Source of the DNA: Baylisascaris procyonis
Taxonomy: Eukaryota > Nematoda > Chromadorea > Rhabditida > Ascarididae
Assembly: GCA_037389465.1 (NCBI GenBank)
Contig: JAZARR010000159.1
Coordinates: 5,672,501-5,736,500, forward strand
DNA: 64,000 nt
Direction: 5' to 3'
The position numbers were made by a program, and so were the translations under genes. The notes under the pieces were generated by a model that made no database searches, was not told where the DNA came from, and was given only the letters and a program-made list of their open reading frames with translations. Of the stretch, positions 1 through 51,199 are shown piece after piece. Every line of letters begins with the position of its first letter. The first letter of the stretch is position 1.

Positions 1-3000
1 CATTGAGCACAAATCAATTCTCAGGTAGCGCTGCACTACATATTTCTATGTGTTACTAGAACAACCTCTTTATTTGGTTTATTAATCTTCCTAGCTCTTC
101 CAGTTACTCTTTTAGTTCATTTGGTACGCACGTTACGATGTCTCTCCCCCTTTATCTCTCTGCGTCCCTCTACATTCCCTTGACGATGATGGGAATTACT
201 ACATTAGAAAAGAAGGCAGACGAAAGACTCAAGCGGTGACGATGACGTTATGAAGATGAGACAATACATTAACAAAAGCAAATTCTCTGTTCCCGGGTTC
301 TGCTACTTTATCAACGAGCACTTTCACAAGAGGCAGTAGGAGATGGCAGAACATGGGACGGATGGTGAGCAGAACGTAGAAGTGAAAACTATCTCGTTTA
401 AAGCATGAATTTTCCACTACCTACACCTACGAAAGTTAATCCTTATATTTATTCTATAGACTGGGTTTGCGCATCGAACTTTAGTTTCATTTAGTGGGCC
501 CTAGACCGTTCTGAGTTTTGTTTTTTAAAAAGTTAGTTGAAATTACATCCTATGAGAAGCAATCTTCAAAACAAACAAAATTTCAACAAAACAATCGTGA
601 AATAATGAATTTCAAGCACACAGCACCTTCTGCTTCCCTTACACCTGTCAGATTATAAATTCTTTTTCCTTTACAAATCGCTCCAGCTTCTCGTAGCCTA
701 TCGGTGAAGTTCGCAGCTGATTTTCTCGGCTCATTGCTTAAGCTTATCGCAGCACTTCACAAACAAGCGTCGACTGTGTCGTTGCGCTGTTACACATCAG
801 CTAGGTTTTCTATCGCACAACGTGAGGACTCAGTCGAGAAGCAGAAACGGAAGCGTTTGTTCCTGTTTTAGGCGTAGATGAATCTATGGATTTTCTTGCT
901 CAAGAATACACCGTTGTCTATCACAGTGCTGTAAGGTGTATCCCGAAGTGGTTGGATGCCGACGTTACGCCAATTGAGGTGTTCAGAATGGATGTATACA
1001 ACAGCAACAGACATGCTTTTGTCAAGGTGTTCTTTGGCAATAGTAATGTAGTCGTTTACATATTACGTGCTTGTCGAATTGAAAGCCGTGCAAGACCCTA
1101 TCACTGTGCAAGTTTTATGGGCTAATTGGAAGTGGTGAACACGGCACTCTGGAGCAGCAGCTAGATCGAAGAATTTGTTTAGTGTAAGATCGGATGGAAC
1201 GTCAGTATACTGTTGTTCCTCTAAAAACTCTTTGACGTCACCTTTCCCTTCAGCGTGTCTCGTCTGAACTTTTTTCCACACAGTTTTATGACTTCAGAAA
1301 GTTTCACATAGTTATGTCATGTACCTGCAACTCTATGCAGGGTTTTTTTCGTTTGAAGAGCACAAAATCTGCGCCCCAAACATCCCTCATAGAGATGAGA
1401 GAATTTCCTTGCCGACGAAGCCCCGCCAGTGATGACGATGGGGGGTTACGTTACGAAAATCCCCTGCGGTAGCAGAATTTCGGTGCGCGCAGTTCCCGTG
1501 ATGGAAAACTGGTGATCGATGTTTCTACGAAAACCCTTGTCAGGATGCTCGGAGAAAGAAGGTGGTGGTCGGTTGGAGCTGAACATCGAATGAATAACCC
1601 CGACAGTATTATATCTGAACCGAATAGGGAAGAGCGCTACAACTGAATCGTGCAAGACACTTGCTACCTAATTCCGCATTTTCGCATCGTTCAATTCCTG
1701 ATTATGATCTCAGTTCACTTTCATATTTTCTCAATAGGTGTTCGTGTTTATTCTTCACCTGTGATAATTCTAACTTATTGCGCCTAATTTAATTCAGATA
1801 ACTCATTTCAGTACGTACGATCGATTTGCTAATTCATTTATTCGCTTTGATGATTTCGTAATCTTCAATTAAAATGTGAGTGATAGTGAATGCAATTGAT
1901 GCATAAAAAAGATATAACATCAACTCTTAACAATTTGAATTGAGTAATGCTCCGAGTTAGTTCTATCTAGATTGGGCAATAATCTAGCCGCGAGTAATCG
2001 TGTCATAAGATAGTTTTAAAATTGGCAAGTTGCCAACACCCATGAAAATCATGTGTTGTATTTGGATGTACAAGCGTGTGCCAGTGCAATATTTTAGTCA
2101 TTGATGATAAGGCGATGAGTTTTGTGAAATAAAAGTTTGATTTTTTTAAGGGACACTAAAATTATTGAAAGGTGTTATTCGGTGTTAGTTTGATACTATA
2201 GACGTGAAATGCTTAAATAAATAGGTTGTTGTTTATGATATAGCGTTAGTGGTTTTTTTTTTTTTTACTTTAATGCTCAAGTACTATTTGTATGAGACTT
2301 CTTTATCTTATTGTATCGATATATTAGTGGGAATTTTTTAAAAAAAGATATTATGCAAATGACTATTCAGGTTTGTGTTCGAAACTATAGCTGTTATCGT
2401 TCGTTTGATGCATCCCTTTTTTTCTATATTTGTGGTTGCGGTTTAGGATTATGAACTGTGGTTTTTGGCTTTTTTAGACATACTAAGAATACTTAGAAAA
2501 AAACTGTTATATTATCTGAAATTGAACGCTGAAGGGTTATAAATTGTATATTTTAGGAGAGGGAAAGTACTTTTTCTGAAAAGCGGATGATATCTTTGCC
2601 TAGATTTTTGACAGGATGCAGTAATGGTATAAGCACATAATTATTAAGGCAGTTGAAAAGAAACCAGCTTCTCAAGTTCGGTAATGAAAAGGGGGATTAC
2701 TGAGAGGGGAGGGGGGGGGGGGGGGGAAGAGATTTCTTGTCGCATATAATCAAGACAGAAGGTGCTCCTTTAAAACATGTCTAGGTTCATTCGACGTAAT
2801 ACAGCAAACATTACTGTTTAAGATTTCATTCTTCTTAGACGTTTAGTAAATTCTAACTATCATTAATGAATAGTCACCGACGTCACCGTTGTTCTTTTTA
2901 CTTATGTTTCTTTGTCTTTAAGTGAACCTTATCGACAGTTTGGCGCAAATTGCCAGTGATCAGCTATCAAGGCGCAACGTTTATAATGTGGTTAATTTTG

Positions 3001-3989
3001 AACCGAGTAGACAAATTTTTGGCTGAGAGGAAGTGTTACTTATGGATGGGAGTATTAGATAGTTGCATGTGAACCAACCAAGTGAACGGTGCAAGTGAAT
3101 TGATGTGCCAACTACTTTTCGATACCTATATTCGGTGACCGTGATGAATAATGATGTGTTGGCTTGGAGCAAAAACCTTTATGGAGCTGAGGATTGTGGT
3201 TGCTGTTTTCATTCTCCTCCCCCCGCCCTTCTTCTCCGCCCCCATCCACCCTACTTACTATACGAGATACGCTGTTTTCTCCAGTCGACAACTCATTTCA
3301 ATGACAAACCGTTTTGCACTGGGCACACAAGAGCAAGAAGTTTCTATTGGGGAATACGCTTTGTGCTGAAGTGAAGGTCCGGGGCAAGCATGACTGTTGT
3401 GATTGGCGGTGGTGGCATTGAGGAGGACGAGTGTGGGTATAGGGAAGGAGCCGATAGCCGTCTGTCGATGCCGATACGCAAGAGTGCAAGCGAGATAGAA
3501 AAAGTAGTTTATGGGGGAGCACCATGACCCACAAACATGAGTCGAACCAAGCACCAGAGACATAATACCTCGCCTGAGCCCGACTTATATAGGACCCAGA
3601 TATTGCCTGGGGTGGCGCAAGAGCACATAATGACATTATTTGAAGAACAATAAACGAGAGTCGACTATGCGAGTAAATGTGATCACTGCAGTGTTAGATC
3701 ACAAGTAGAAATCCTGGGTTGGCTATTCGATTGGCCATATCTTGGGTTGGTGATATCCAGCAATGACATCGCGACCACTAAACAGACAAAATGCTTTTTC
3801 CGGTCTTGTGCTATTAGTATACGAACCTGTACCTTAATTTTTTTTCGCTTTGGCATCTTCACTCCACATCATCTCTCTCGCCGTTCCTGTGGTCCCCAAC
3901 CCCACCTGCCCACCTCCCATTGATCATACAAAAGCAACCCACAGACGTAGTTGTTGTGCTATTGCTGCCTTACGGTGATAGGGTCAGTT

Positions 3990-5620
3990 GCACTGCTATA
4001 AAAAGAGCAAATCATAATAAGACTCCCCCATTACCTTGGCTATTGCCCGAAACACGTCGTTCATATATAAGATAAACAGAATCAGGCCCAGCACAATCTG
4101 TTAAAACATATCGCTATAAACTGGTTGCTAAGTGGAAAAGTGATCCCCGGTTCTTACTTGGAATATTGCATCGCGCTGAAATTTTCTAATCTACCACAGC
4201 AAAAAGCCGGCTGCCCAGTACCTTTGTAACTTTATCGGTAATATTTCATAAGAGACGATATCCAAAACGCTAGCTTAATCAGTATAAACATTATCCGTTT
4301 GAACTTTCATGTTCAACGCCATAATGCAAGCATCTGAACAAAAAGAAGTTGAGAGAGTGCAGATCTACCAAAAAAATCCAAATTATGCGAAATCAAATAG
4401 GCTGTTTTGTGTAAAGTGGTCTAACAAAGCATCGTGATTGATTATGTTGAACGCCTTGGAAACAGGGAGTCTGGCTGATTGATGGGTGGTGTTCCACATA
4501 AGTGACCAGGAAGGGGGAGGGAGTGGATTGGAGATGGCTGAGAGGAATGCACAGTTCCATAGCAAGGAGGGGAAGCAGTTTGCGATACTACGCTGGTAGA
4601 TGGTACTTAGTGAAATTGAGAACTTTGATGGCGTTCGATTTAAGAATATCGGTGGAATGCTGTCTGGACTTCATGAAAAGTTGAGAATCAAGTTGATCAA
4701 TAACCTATGCAGCAGTGGGTCTACCCGTATTCACGGAACCTGGTATTCATTACACCGGACAGGAAACTCTGGCAAAACGCCATTATTCATTACGAAAACC
4801 CTTGAAAAGAGATCTACAAGCTTGTCGCATTTATGCCTTTCTGAGGTAAGCGGGTCATATCTGTCTTCCTCTTTAGTATACGTACTCCAAAACAACTTCT
4901 TAGTTTATTGTTCACATGCTTAGAGAAGCGCTTCGCATTTCTTCCACGTATCAATCGCTTTCTCCAATTTCTAGCGAATTTCTAATTTTGCGTATGGTAG
5001 TATCGACAAGAGTTTGTGCAGCTGTCCTAATCTTAAAACCTACTCCGAACAAGCCATATGAGTTGCTTCTTACCTGTCAATCTCTGAATAGTTCGGTAGT
5101 CGCTTACAGCTTTTTTTCATCAAGGAGCACTTTGCGATAATATTGTCCGCATGATCTATGAACCGTCAACGGAGAACGCATCTACGAGAAATGGCCTCCA
5201 GTCACACTCAGCAGTCAAAATGTTTACTTCACTCCGTTTGCACCTAGCAACCATATCTTTTTCATCGGACCGCCTTACTCAGCTATGTTTCGACTTCAAA
5301 GCAAATGCTGACATGGTCAATAGTGAAAAAGTTGTGGACAGCAGAAACTCAATGGAATGGATCTAAGTCGTTTACCGGAAGTGCTTCAATAATCCTCTTC
5401 CCACGAGTATCATCACTGATAAGATTAACATTTCCAACATTCAAGAGACAATTGCTGAGCGATTATATGGCACAACCAAAATGTTTGCATTAGATAAATT
5501 CGAGTTTTATTCGCAGCAACTCTGATTGTCCCATCTAACATATACAGCTGGAAAGTTTTGTTCAACATCTCAACGGAATCAGAAACACCCATGCTAGAAG
5601 TAAGATGCAGAGAAATCAAC
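3990..5620 (-). mobile_element. Decayed CR1-like LINE reverse transcriptase fragment
   Basis: Read on the minus strand, three landmarks of a non-LTR (CR1/Jockey-type) retrotransposon ORF2 occur in the expected N-to-C order. At 4889-4945 is RNAKRFSKHVNNKLRS, resembling the pre-RT segment (S/N-AKEFFKYVNSRLKS in typical elements). At 4413-4460 is SKAFNIINHDALLDHF, matching the catalytic-palm motif F-S-K-A-F-D-x-I/V-x-H. At about 4050-4097 is VLGLILFILYMNDV, matching the S-V-L-G-P-L-L-F-L-L-Y-I-N-D-L motif. The segments are separated by stops and frameshifts, and the first spacing is shorter than usual, so this is an inactive, partly deleted copy. The YADD-type catalytic motif that should follow was not found. 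The ends are approximate. The family assignment rests on these motifs only. Confidence 0.7.
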
Positions 5621-8450
5621 CGAATAAGGCAGCAGTAAAGACGTCATGACAACATTTTACAGTCATTTCTGGTGATGCAGCACAAGTTTCAGAAACATCG
5701 ACGTATATGTCCGCGGAGACCGCCTCAGCACTTCCTCTTTCACTTGCTAAACGATCGCAGTGGAGTACCCGGCAGTTTGAGCTTGCTAAGAAAACTAAAC
5801 CGCCACAAAATCTGCAGCCCAGAATTATTAACAGCTGCATTATCGGATTTCACGTCCCTAAATAAGGCCTTCAACTTGGAAAACGTATTTGCACACACCG
5901 TTTAATGAACTAAACACATATGTATTGAGTTCCCTTCAAAGATTCAGTGAAATGTTCTCCAATAGTAGGGCCGTGGTTAAAAGATAAGAGACGGTTGTTG
6001 GTTTCTTTACCTTTCAGATCCTGACCTCCAACCTATTTCCATCCTGCTGTTGTTTTAGAATGAAGCAACCATGCTGGACGATAACTTCGTTAACCAGTGT
6101 ATATACCGGACGAGTCTACGTTCCTCTTCTCATATATAACTCGTCGACGAGATTTAACGGGCATCGTGTTGATCGGGGCACGAACAGTGTCTCGAATCGT
6201 TTGGATCACCATCATGCGCGTTTCTTCAGCGTTTGCTGTCACGAGATCTTCGATTACCTCTTTCATCTGCGCAATAATTTTCGAAGCCATCGGAATGAGA
6301 AGTCGTTCTCGGAGAAAAACGAAACAAACCGTCGACCGAGACCACACGCACCGGAGGTGAACAGCGTACTCAAATCTCGGTTTACACATAAAGTCGTGAA
6401 GTTAAACAGTGACGTCGTCAACTCTTTGCGGTACAGCGCAGCATGATTATTGGAAAAATGGAGCGTACTTTGCAGTACAATATCCTTGTTGGTGAGATTA
6501 AACATGTCACACAACACTTCTGTTTGTGTCGGACAACATGAAGCGTGGCGGACAACGTGGCGCCGTTGATAGGCGAATGCTAAGACTGAATCCAATGCAA
6601 GCTTCGGTTTTTTATTGAGATTGGAAATACAAGAAATAAAATGAGGGGATAAATGAATTCATTCCGTTTTAGCATCTGAGTGTCATCTGTTTTATTTACA
6701 AACGCAGCTTCATCCCACAAAAGGATCCTTTAACTGTCCGGGAAGTTCACTTGGATTGTCTTCTTCGTTTTGCTGCATTCGTAAACTCACATACCTCTTA
6801 TTTTATGTTTTTAGCTATTTTAATTCAAATCGCTATATGATAATGTAAATTCCACTGATTTCTCAACTTCGTTCCTAATCAACTTGGAGGTTTTCTCGTA
6901 ATTATGGTTCAAGATCTCTCATCCCGAAGACAAATCTGCTTCACTTTATCAGTTAGTTTTCTCAGATCCGCTCTTTCGTCTAGAAATCTTTTCACAAACT
7001 TATATTGTGATATTATGCGACTTCGGAGAAATGTGACATCAATAAGTTGAAAAATACGAAGTCCGATCACTTCTATGTTATGAATGGTTGATCACTTTAT
7101 TTAGGATATTTCGCACTTCAATGCTTTTAAGCATTTTTTGGTCGGTTGCTGTGAATTTATGTTTGGTGCGCCATTTGCGGTTGTTATGCTTACAATTAAT
7201 ATGAAAATTATGATTTTGCAAGGCGTGATTTGATATCTTGTAGAAATCCACCTAGATACCGATATATTTTGTGTATATGCAGCATACAAGCTTAATGGTT
7301 AAAGTCAGTATACCTTATCAGGCATTTTAGCATCATCCAGCACTTGATTCCTTGGTGAGACTCCGTAAGGTATATGAAATTGAGGGCTTTATTGCTTTCG
7401 CAGCATTTATGCAATCTGTGTTCACGAATGTCGGAAAAATGGCCTCATTAGTAAGCGACCTTCAATTTATGCTTTAGGTCATCTAAACATTGCGCTTCAC
7501 GTTTTAAATTCGGTTAACATTATAAACCTACCTCATCATTCTATATACCTATCCTATAAGGGTACAGTTGATGCGAGTGCTGCTATATTCAAGCAAACGG
7601 GAAGGGATCTATGAAAGGTGAAGAATTTTTCGAACACCGAAAAGGTAAATGTTTGTGGAAAGTAATGGTACATTTGGACTGTTACCTGAAGACACTTGTT
7701 TGATGTTTTTTGGTGGGGGAGGAGGAAGGGGGAGAAAAGCAGATTGAAAGCTAAAGAAAATTTCTGGTGTATGCCATGAAGGAAGTAGGAAGTTTAGATC
7801 CTGTCTAGGAATAGCTATATGACAACAGTTAAACCCATCGGCTGTCTTTAGGGCCAGAAATTGAATGAATCGAACGAACATTTCATTTGAATATGATAAT
7901 GAGGGTGGAAGGTTAAAAGAAACAAGCAAGAGCCTATGAAGATGCGATGGCTATGTGCACTCATTCATAGAATTGCACATCGATTAACCTCTAGAATTGA
8001 GTCTTTCGATCTTAATTGCATATTAAGTTCTACGAAATAGTCGCTATTCTCTGTCTTGTTATATTTCAATCGCTTTTTCCTCATTTATAATATTTTTTTT
8101 TTTTTTTAATAGTGAAAATTTCTATAGTTGCACTGCTTTGATTATATTGTTTCTTGCTCCCATCTCACAAAATGTTTGAACGATCTGTCCTCTTAAACTT
8201 TATTGATAGAAGGAGGAAATGACATTTCCGATCGGTGCACACCGATGATTCCGCTTTCCATTCGGCAACAATTCCTGAGCATCGCTCAGACCGTTGAATA
8301 ATTAAAGTGTTATGCGCTTCTTGATTGTTTTCTCTTCGTTGACCTTGTTCTTCTTTGAGATGCTTTCTCTGGCGTTAAAGGGTGGTTATTTCGTTAAATA
8401 TTGGTCGTTCATCGTCGGTGTGTGTATTTATTGATGGACTGATATTCAAT

Positions 8451-8462
8451 CAGGCAGTTGCA
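8451..8462 (+). promoter_or_regulatory. Possible spliced-leader acceptor just before ATG2 start
   Basis: The sequence ATTCAATCAGGCAG ends six bases before the chosen ATG (8463). Many nematode mRNAs receive a spliced leader at an AG close to the start codon, so AG at 8453 or 8456 could be a trans-splice site. It could equally be a cis acceptor for a 5' untranslated exon. The pyrimidine tract is weak. This is inference from position only. Confidence 0.25.
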
Positions 8463-46784
<38,322 letters not shown>

Positions 46785-49100
46785 CATTGTCGGATCCGAG
46801 TGCTCAGACTTGTTTGATGTCTTGTATGATAGTCTGCTAGGTTGGATTTTCTGGATAGCACTTGATTCCAGCAACTTCCACTTATGTGGACAGACCGTTT
46901 AATCAGACCACGTCTGTGAAAGTGGGGGGGGGGGGAGGGAAGAGAGAGAGAGAAGAAGAGGGAAGTGAGTTGAAGTTCCGTTGATCACAGCAATTTGAAT
47001 CCTGGTTCCCTTTATCTTTTTTCTTTGATTACTTTTTCGCATTCTTTGTTCGCCTCCTGTAAGGGTGAACCTTAACTTGGCCTGTGGGTTATGTGTTTCT
47101 CATCAATAGACTTAAGGTTCCACCTGCTAGGTGCTTTTGCCTTTCAGTGAGTGATTTATCTTGCAGGGTTCAGCGCTGTTAGTTTCTTATATCTCAATTG
47201 TGAATTTCTTTCCTCAGCAAACTTTTCAGGGAAGAAATGGACAAATGGAGGCAAAGTCCAAGTGGTGCATATACACGAAGTTAATCGAGAACTGCGGGTT
47301 TATCCTCAATGCTTGTATGTTCCACTATTTTCTCTTATGTTGCATCACCTCAGTCATGTCTAATTTTTCCTTTTATCGCTTATATTGGTAAACAACAGTG
47401 AATGTTTTATTTACGAAGCTTGTAGCCGTCTCATATCACATACATCCTGGTCGCTTTAATAAGCGCTATCTTTGATTGCTGTTGTCTGTTGCAGTTGGTA
47501 TTGTATAAGTGACGAATACGTTTCAGAGCGATTCTTGACATTTGCCCATTTGAATTCACAACCGCAACATACAATGCTGCGCATCTGTTTCATTTGGCTT
47601 ATGTGGTGCTTCCGTTTAATTCTTTTTTAGTCGTTGTTCGCTGATGGGTTGATTGCTCGATTTTTGAAACGTGATGAAAATCAGTGGAATTAAATTGCGT
47701 CGAATTCTTCGACATCTTTCTTTGCATTTAGGAAGTATCTCCATAAAATGTACATCACTCGTATGTCTCAAGAGTCACTATTAAGTGGCATGCAAGCAAC
47801 CATAGCATAGTTGTAAATCTGTGCACCAATCTAGAATGTTTATATATAGCAGCTTAAGTGGTGATGATTGGAGCAGTTGGGATGGATTCGTTGAGCTGCT
47901 GCTATTGCTTCATGTTGCATCTTGATTCCTGTAAAGCTGCGTTATCTCACTCACAAAACGCATCATTTTCACTCCTTTGTGTTAAGAACGTTTCTGCTTA
48001 CGCATCAACAATTGCTTGCCTCTGCTGGGTTTTCATAGTTTTCTTCATGTTGTTGTTTGAATAGTGAAAGCATTTGATGGCTCGTCAGAAGGGCGCCGAG
48101 ATGCGAAGGATATGTTTATTTAGATTTGCCACTGGGAACGATTAACAGCATCCCAGCAGTGTAATTAGGTCCAAAATAGTGCTGTGATTTTTATGGACTT
48201 TCTAAAAAAATATTCGAGGAGCTTTTTTGAATATCCTATGTTGGAATGGCATTCGTCATCGTAGAAGCTTATTAGCGGCTCATTTGTCCGCTGCTAGATC
48301 ATAGATTTGAGAAATACTTCGCCGTCCCATGTATTAGCACATATGTGGTCCATTATTTCTAATTTATAAAGTAGAGCGCTTGCTGCATAAGTTGCTTCAT
48401 GCGAATGAACTTCATCGGCTCGTATTCATGGATTTGCTTGCACTTTTGTGCTCATCGGCCTCCGTATAAACTTTTCACTAATCGAAATCACCAGAGCGTG
48501 AATTGAAATTAGCTGAGTCGTACTGTAAAGTTCGATTTTTTCGTGGCAAACGCTACGCGATTTCGCTTTTTCACTCTAAATTTATACACTCTACTGTTTG
48601 TTGTCTTTGACCTCTGTGCCTCATGCTTTGATATTTTGCTTGCTGTTGTTTTTTTTTTTTGCATGTACTTTCGCTCCCTATTATTGCGTAACTTTGCACT
48701 ATTTTCGATAAAGTGAACAGTGCGAAGCGCATTGCTGAATTGAACTTATTGAAATTCAACATCGCATCATCTACGAGATTTTTTTCAGTAGATTGCTAGA
48801 GGCTATTTACACTTCAAAAGACATGAAGAGGGTTGCATTTCTTCTTGCTTAATGGTGAGCATGAGGAGAGGAAGATTGCTAGCTTGAGCTTATAAACAGC
48901 TCAATAAATGTGATATTGCTTTCTTCATCTAATTCCTATCGAGTTTTCTTTTTTTCGATCGCTATCATCTTTAAATCAGTGAATCAGGTGATTTCCCTTC
49001 TGTTCGTTTTTCATTATTGAATTGGTCGAGGTGATGTTATGCTGCTAGGCATATGGAGAAATTTTCCACAGCGGTTTCAGTGGGCCGAAGTTTTTTGATT
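46785..49100. other. Downstream region of ATG2, no gene recognised
   Basis: This stretch should contain the ATG2 3' end. A candidate extra ATG2 exon begins at 47218 after TTTCCTCAG, in the right phase if exon 47 splices at 46593, but homology cannot decide because the family tail is short and variable. A poly-G run is at 46925-46937. An AATAAA hexamer occurs at 48903-48908. Nothing else is recognised. Confidence 0.4.
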
Positions 49101-49124
49101 TTTTTTTTTAAATAGGAATATGCA

Positions 49125-50431
49125 GTGTGCCAAAGATGTCAAGTTAGGAAAGCGCTGGCGACATGCGAAAGGGTAGAATTGGAAAGTTGGCGAAATGCCG
49201 AGAACTGTCATCATCAGTGTACATCCGAAGTAGGGTTGTACAAGAGTGTCCCTGCTGAAGTAATCGGTCGCTTTTCGGATGAATCGCTGCAGTTAAATCC
49301 ATTGCAGTTAAATCCATTTCAAAGCATCATCATTTCTATATTTGAGGGTGGATGACCGTTGTGCGGGTCCGGGAGCACCTCATAACCAATGTGCTTACTC
49401 CCTCGGGATGAAGGGAAAGAATGACTAGATCTGTTTCGTTTGCTGGGAAGGGGATGAAATGATTTGTTGCAAGAAAAAGTTGCAATTCATGAAGCTTTTT
49501 TCCCATATTTCATAACGCCACAGTTTCTTTAATCTACTGGTTTGCGTTCAGGATTGAAGCACTGCACATTCGGAATGAAAGCGTTGATGGAACAAAAACA
49601 AGGCGAAAAATTCATCCGAGCAAGTTTTGCAGCTTATCGTCTTATCCAGTCAAATCCATTTCAAAGCATTATCCTTTCTGTATTTGAAGTGTTTATAGTT
49701 CAGTAAGCCGCCAATGAAGAATTATGCTTGCATGATAATATACCTTTCACATTTTCCTCACCTCGCTAACCACATTCATACAGACAGTGAAGTATGAAGA
49801 ATCGTCCGTTCATATTTTCACTGATTTAACTGCTCGCATAAATCTCCCAGAAGAGATTCCTCATCTGTTGCTGAGCCGGTGTAAAATCTGTGCAAAATTT
49901 TTCGCACCACTAAGTGCTAATGCCTCCTTTCAGAGGTAAGGTTCCTCATTAAACATGGTATCCCTATGTATTATCTGTGGTCAATTTTTGAGTCACATTA
50001 CATCTCCCAATTTCTCTGCAAGACCTCTGGAGTTGAAGTAGTGGATAGACGTAAAGAGACGTATGTAGTTGAGGGTCCTACACAGGTAAAAGGAGTCACT
50101 TATGCTTGAAAGTTTCAGACACGCTGGAAGAGACACATGTACGTGGAAGTACCGGACGTGTAGGAAGAGTATGCACGTACATGTGTGCTCAAACACAGCG
50201 TTGCGATATTGCGATTTGTGAATACAAACATGCAAAAGCGCATAGGAAAAGCGAAGAAGTAATACTGGGTCAACTGGTATGTTGTACGGGAAAGAAGGTT
50301 ATGGTTATGATCTGACGGCAGCTATCTACAATCTCCTTGCATGATAACATGATGTGCTTGTTAATTGCCACAGACGAGGCTACATTACAACACAAAATAC
50401 AATTGCTTTCATTTCTGGAAGTGGCACTCGC
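49125..50431 (+). CDS. Candidate Cys/His-rich gene fragment, exons uncertain
   Basis: Several open pieces with fair splice sites lie in order. An open piece from 49125 carries CQRCQVRKALATC and CHHQC. Another follows an AG at about 49553. An exon at 49784-49935 contains CKICAKFF, the exon at 50119-50176 continues in phase (AG+A) with RHAGRDTC, and 50374-50431 can follow in phase with YNCFHFWKWHS. Across the junction at 49935/50119 the spacing C-x2-C-x14-H-x5-C resembles a zinc-binding finger. I do not recognise the family, and no start, stop or full exon chain can be assigned. It could be a real zinc-finger-type gene, a pseudogene or chance. Confidence 0.3.
49307..49688 (+). repeat. 40-bp direct repeat pair, 300 bp apart
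   Basis: Positions 49307-49346 and 49649-49688 agree at 35 of 40 bases. In the same relative frame both read N-P-F-Q-S-I-I followed by I/L-S-I/V-F-E, and two of the five differences are silent. The left copy is preceded by a 15-bp tandem duplication (49289-49303 and 49304-49318). Either an exon-sized duplication or a small dispersed repeat would explain this. Confidence 0.75.
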
Positions 50432-50898
50432 GTAAGTACTGCCTAATTTTTGTTGAATGTTAGTAAGAAGATACTACTACTTTGCATCGATTTCATACAA
50501 CTTTAAAATGAATGTTGCTTTCATTGCTCGGTGAGCTATGCCGGTCGTCCGAGTAGAGACTCAGTTGTCATCAGTTCCTTCCCAGAGGAAAAATAATCGA
50601 ACTAAGGTGCTCCACGCTGAAGCTTTAACAAGCACATCAGATCCTTCATTTTATCGCGTCGCATTTGATGACCATTAGTAATCTCGTTCACCCATATCGT
50701 TTTGTTCTGTTAAAGGAGAGGAGGAATTAAGCTTTAAATGACTTTCCCATCGATAGAACTTCAGAGTACAGTACGGAAGCAAATAGCTGCTATGTGCAAA
50801 TATCAATGCGCATAAAATAGTTGCTTTGTGGGTATCCGAACTATATAAGTGGAAAGAAAGCCGTTGGGATTATTCGTTTATCAAATTTTTTTATAGGC

Positions 50899-51152
50899 TT
50901 TATTGAGATGAGACGGTTCCGTTTTTCGACAACAGTTTAGTGTTGCTCGCAAGATGCCGCCTTATTCGCTGCACTTTTCTATAAATTGTGCTTGTGCTAC
51001 TTGTTCGAATTTGTTCTTGCATTCCTTTCTCAGATATTTTCTTATCGTCGGGACTGCCGTCCCGGAGCACAACATTACCTAAACTTATGTCGCCTTTTCC
51101 CAAGCTTTCGAAGGGAACGGCGATGCGAGCGCGATCGTTTCTCTATGTCCAT
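50899..51152 (-). CDS. Candidate two-exon micro-gene for a basic 50-aa protein
   Basis: On the minus strand an ATG at 51152 opens an exon 51152-51079 (MDIEKRSRSHRRSLRKLGKR...), ending at AG|GTAATG. A 38-base intron (51078-51041) ends in AAG. The second exon, 51040-50962, keeps phase and ends in TAA, and an AATAAA hexamer (50904-50899) lies 58 bases past the stop. The product would be 50 residues, strongly basic, with an Arg/Ser-rich start and a Lys-rich middle. A competing open frame across the unspliced segment gives a different 67-residue reading whose stop overlaps the same AATAAA. No family is recognised. The intron is at the lower size limit for nematodes. This is a hypothesis from gene grammar only. 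Confidence 0.22.
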
Positions 51153-51199
51153 TTTGGGTGATCTTTAAACGAATGCGATAGCTGAGTTGTTCCGTTGTG

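Larger units (their letters stand above)
1..8462. other. Upstream intergenic region, mostly noncoding
   Basis: This AT-rich stretch precedes ATG2. I find no protein I can name. Short open frames of 60-130 codons occur at 886-1281, 1446-1655, 3105-3636 and 6060-6595 on both strands, overlapping each other. They have no recognisable family motif. The 6090-6389 minus frame is rich in charged and helical residues but shows no splice or start context. The only structured content is a decayed LINE at about 4.0-5.6 kb on the minus strand, described separately, and a run of G with one A at 2707-2727. Homopolymer T tracts at 2252-2266 and 8091-8108 are typical of nematode noncoding DNA. A promoter for ATG2 should lie at the right end, but no clear TATA or initiator stands out. 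Confidence 0.6.

Noticed and set aside
6090..6595. Overlapping 99- and 110-codon minus-strand frames as an N-terminal part of the nearby LINE
   Set aside because: No LINE ORF1, endonuclease or other motif was found, and the distance to the reverse-transcriptase relic is filled with stops.
8382..8462. In-frame upstream ATG giving ATG2 a 27-residue extension
   Set aside because: Homology to ATG2 begins exactly at the 8463 ATG, and the extension resembles noncoding sequence with a possible splice or trans-splice acceptor at its end.
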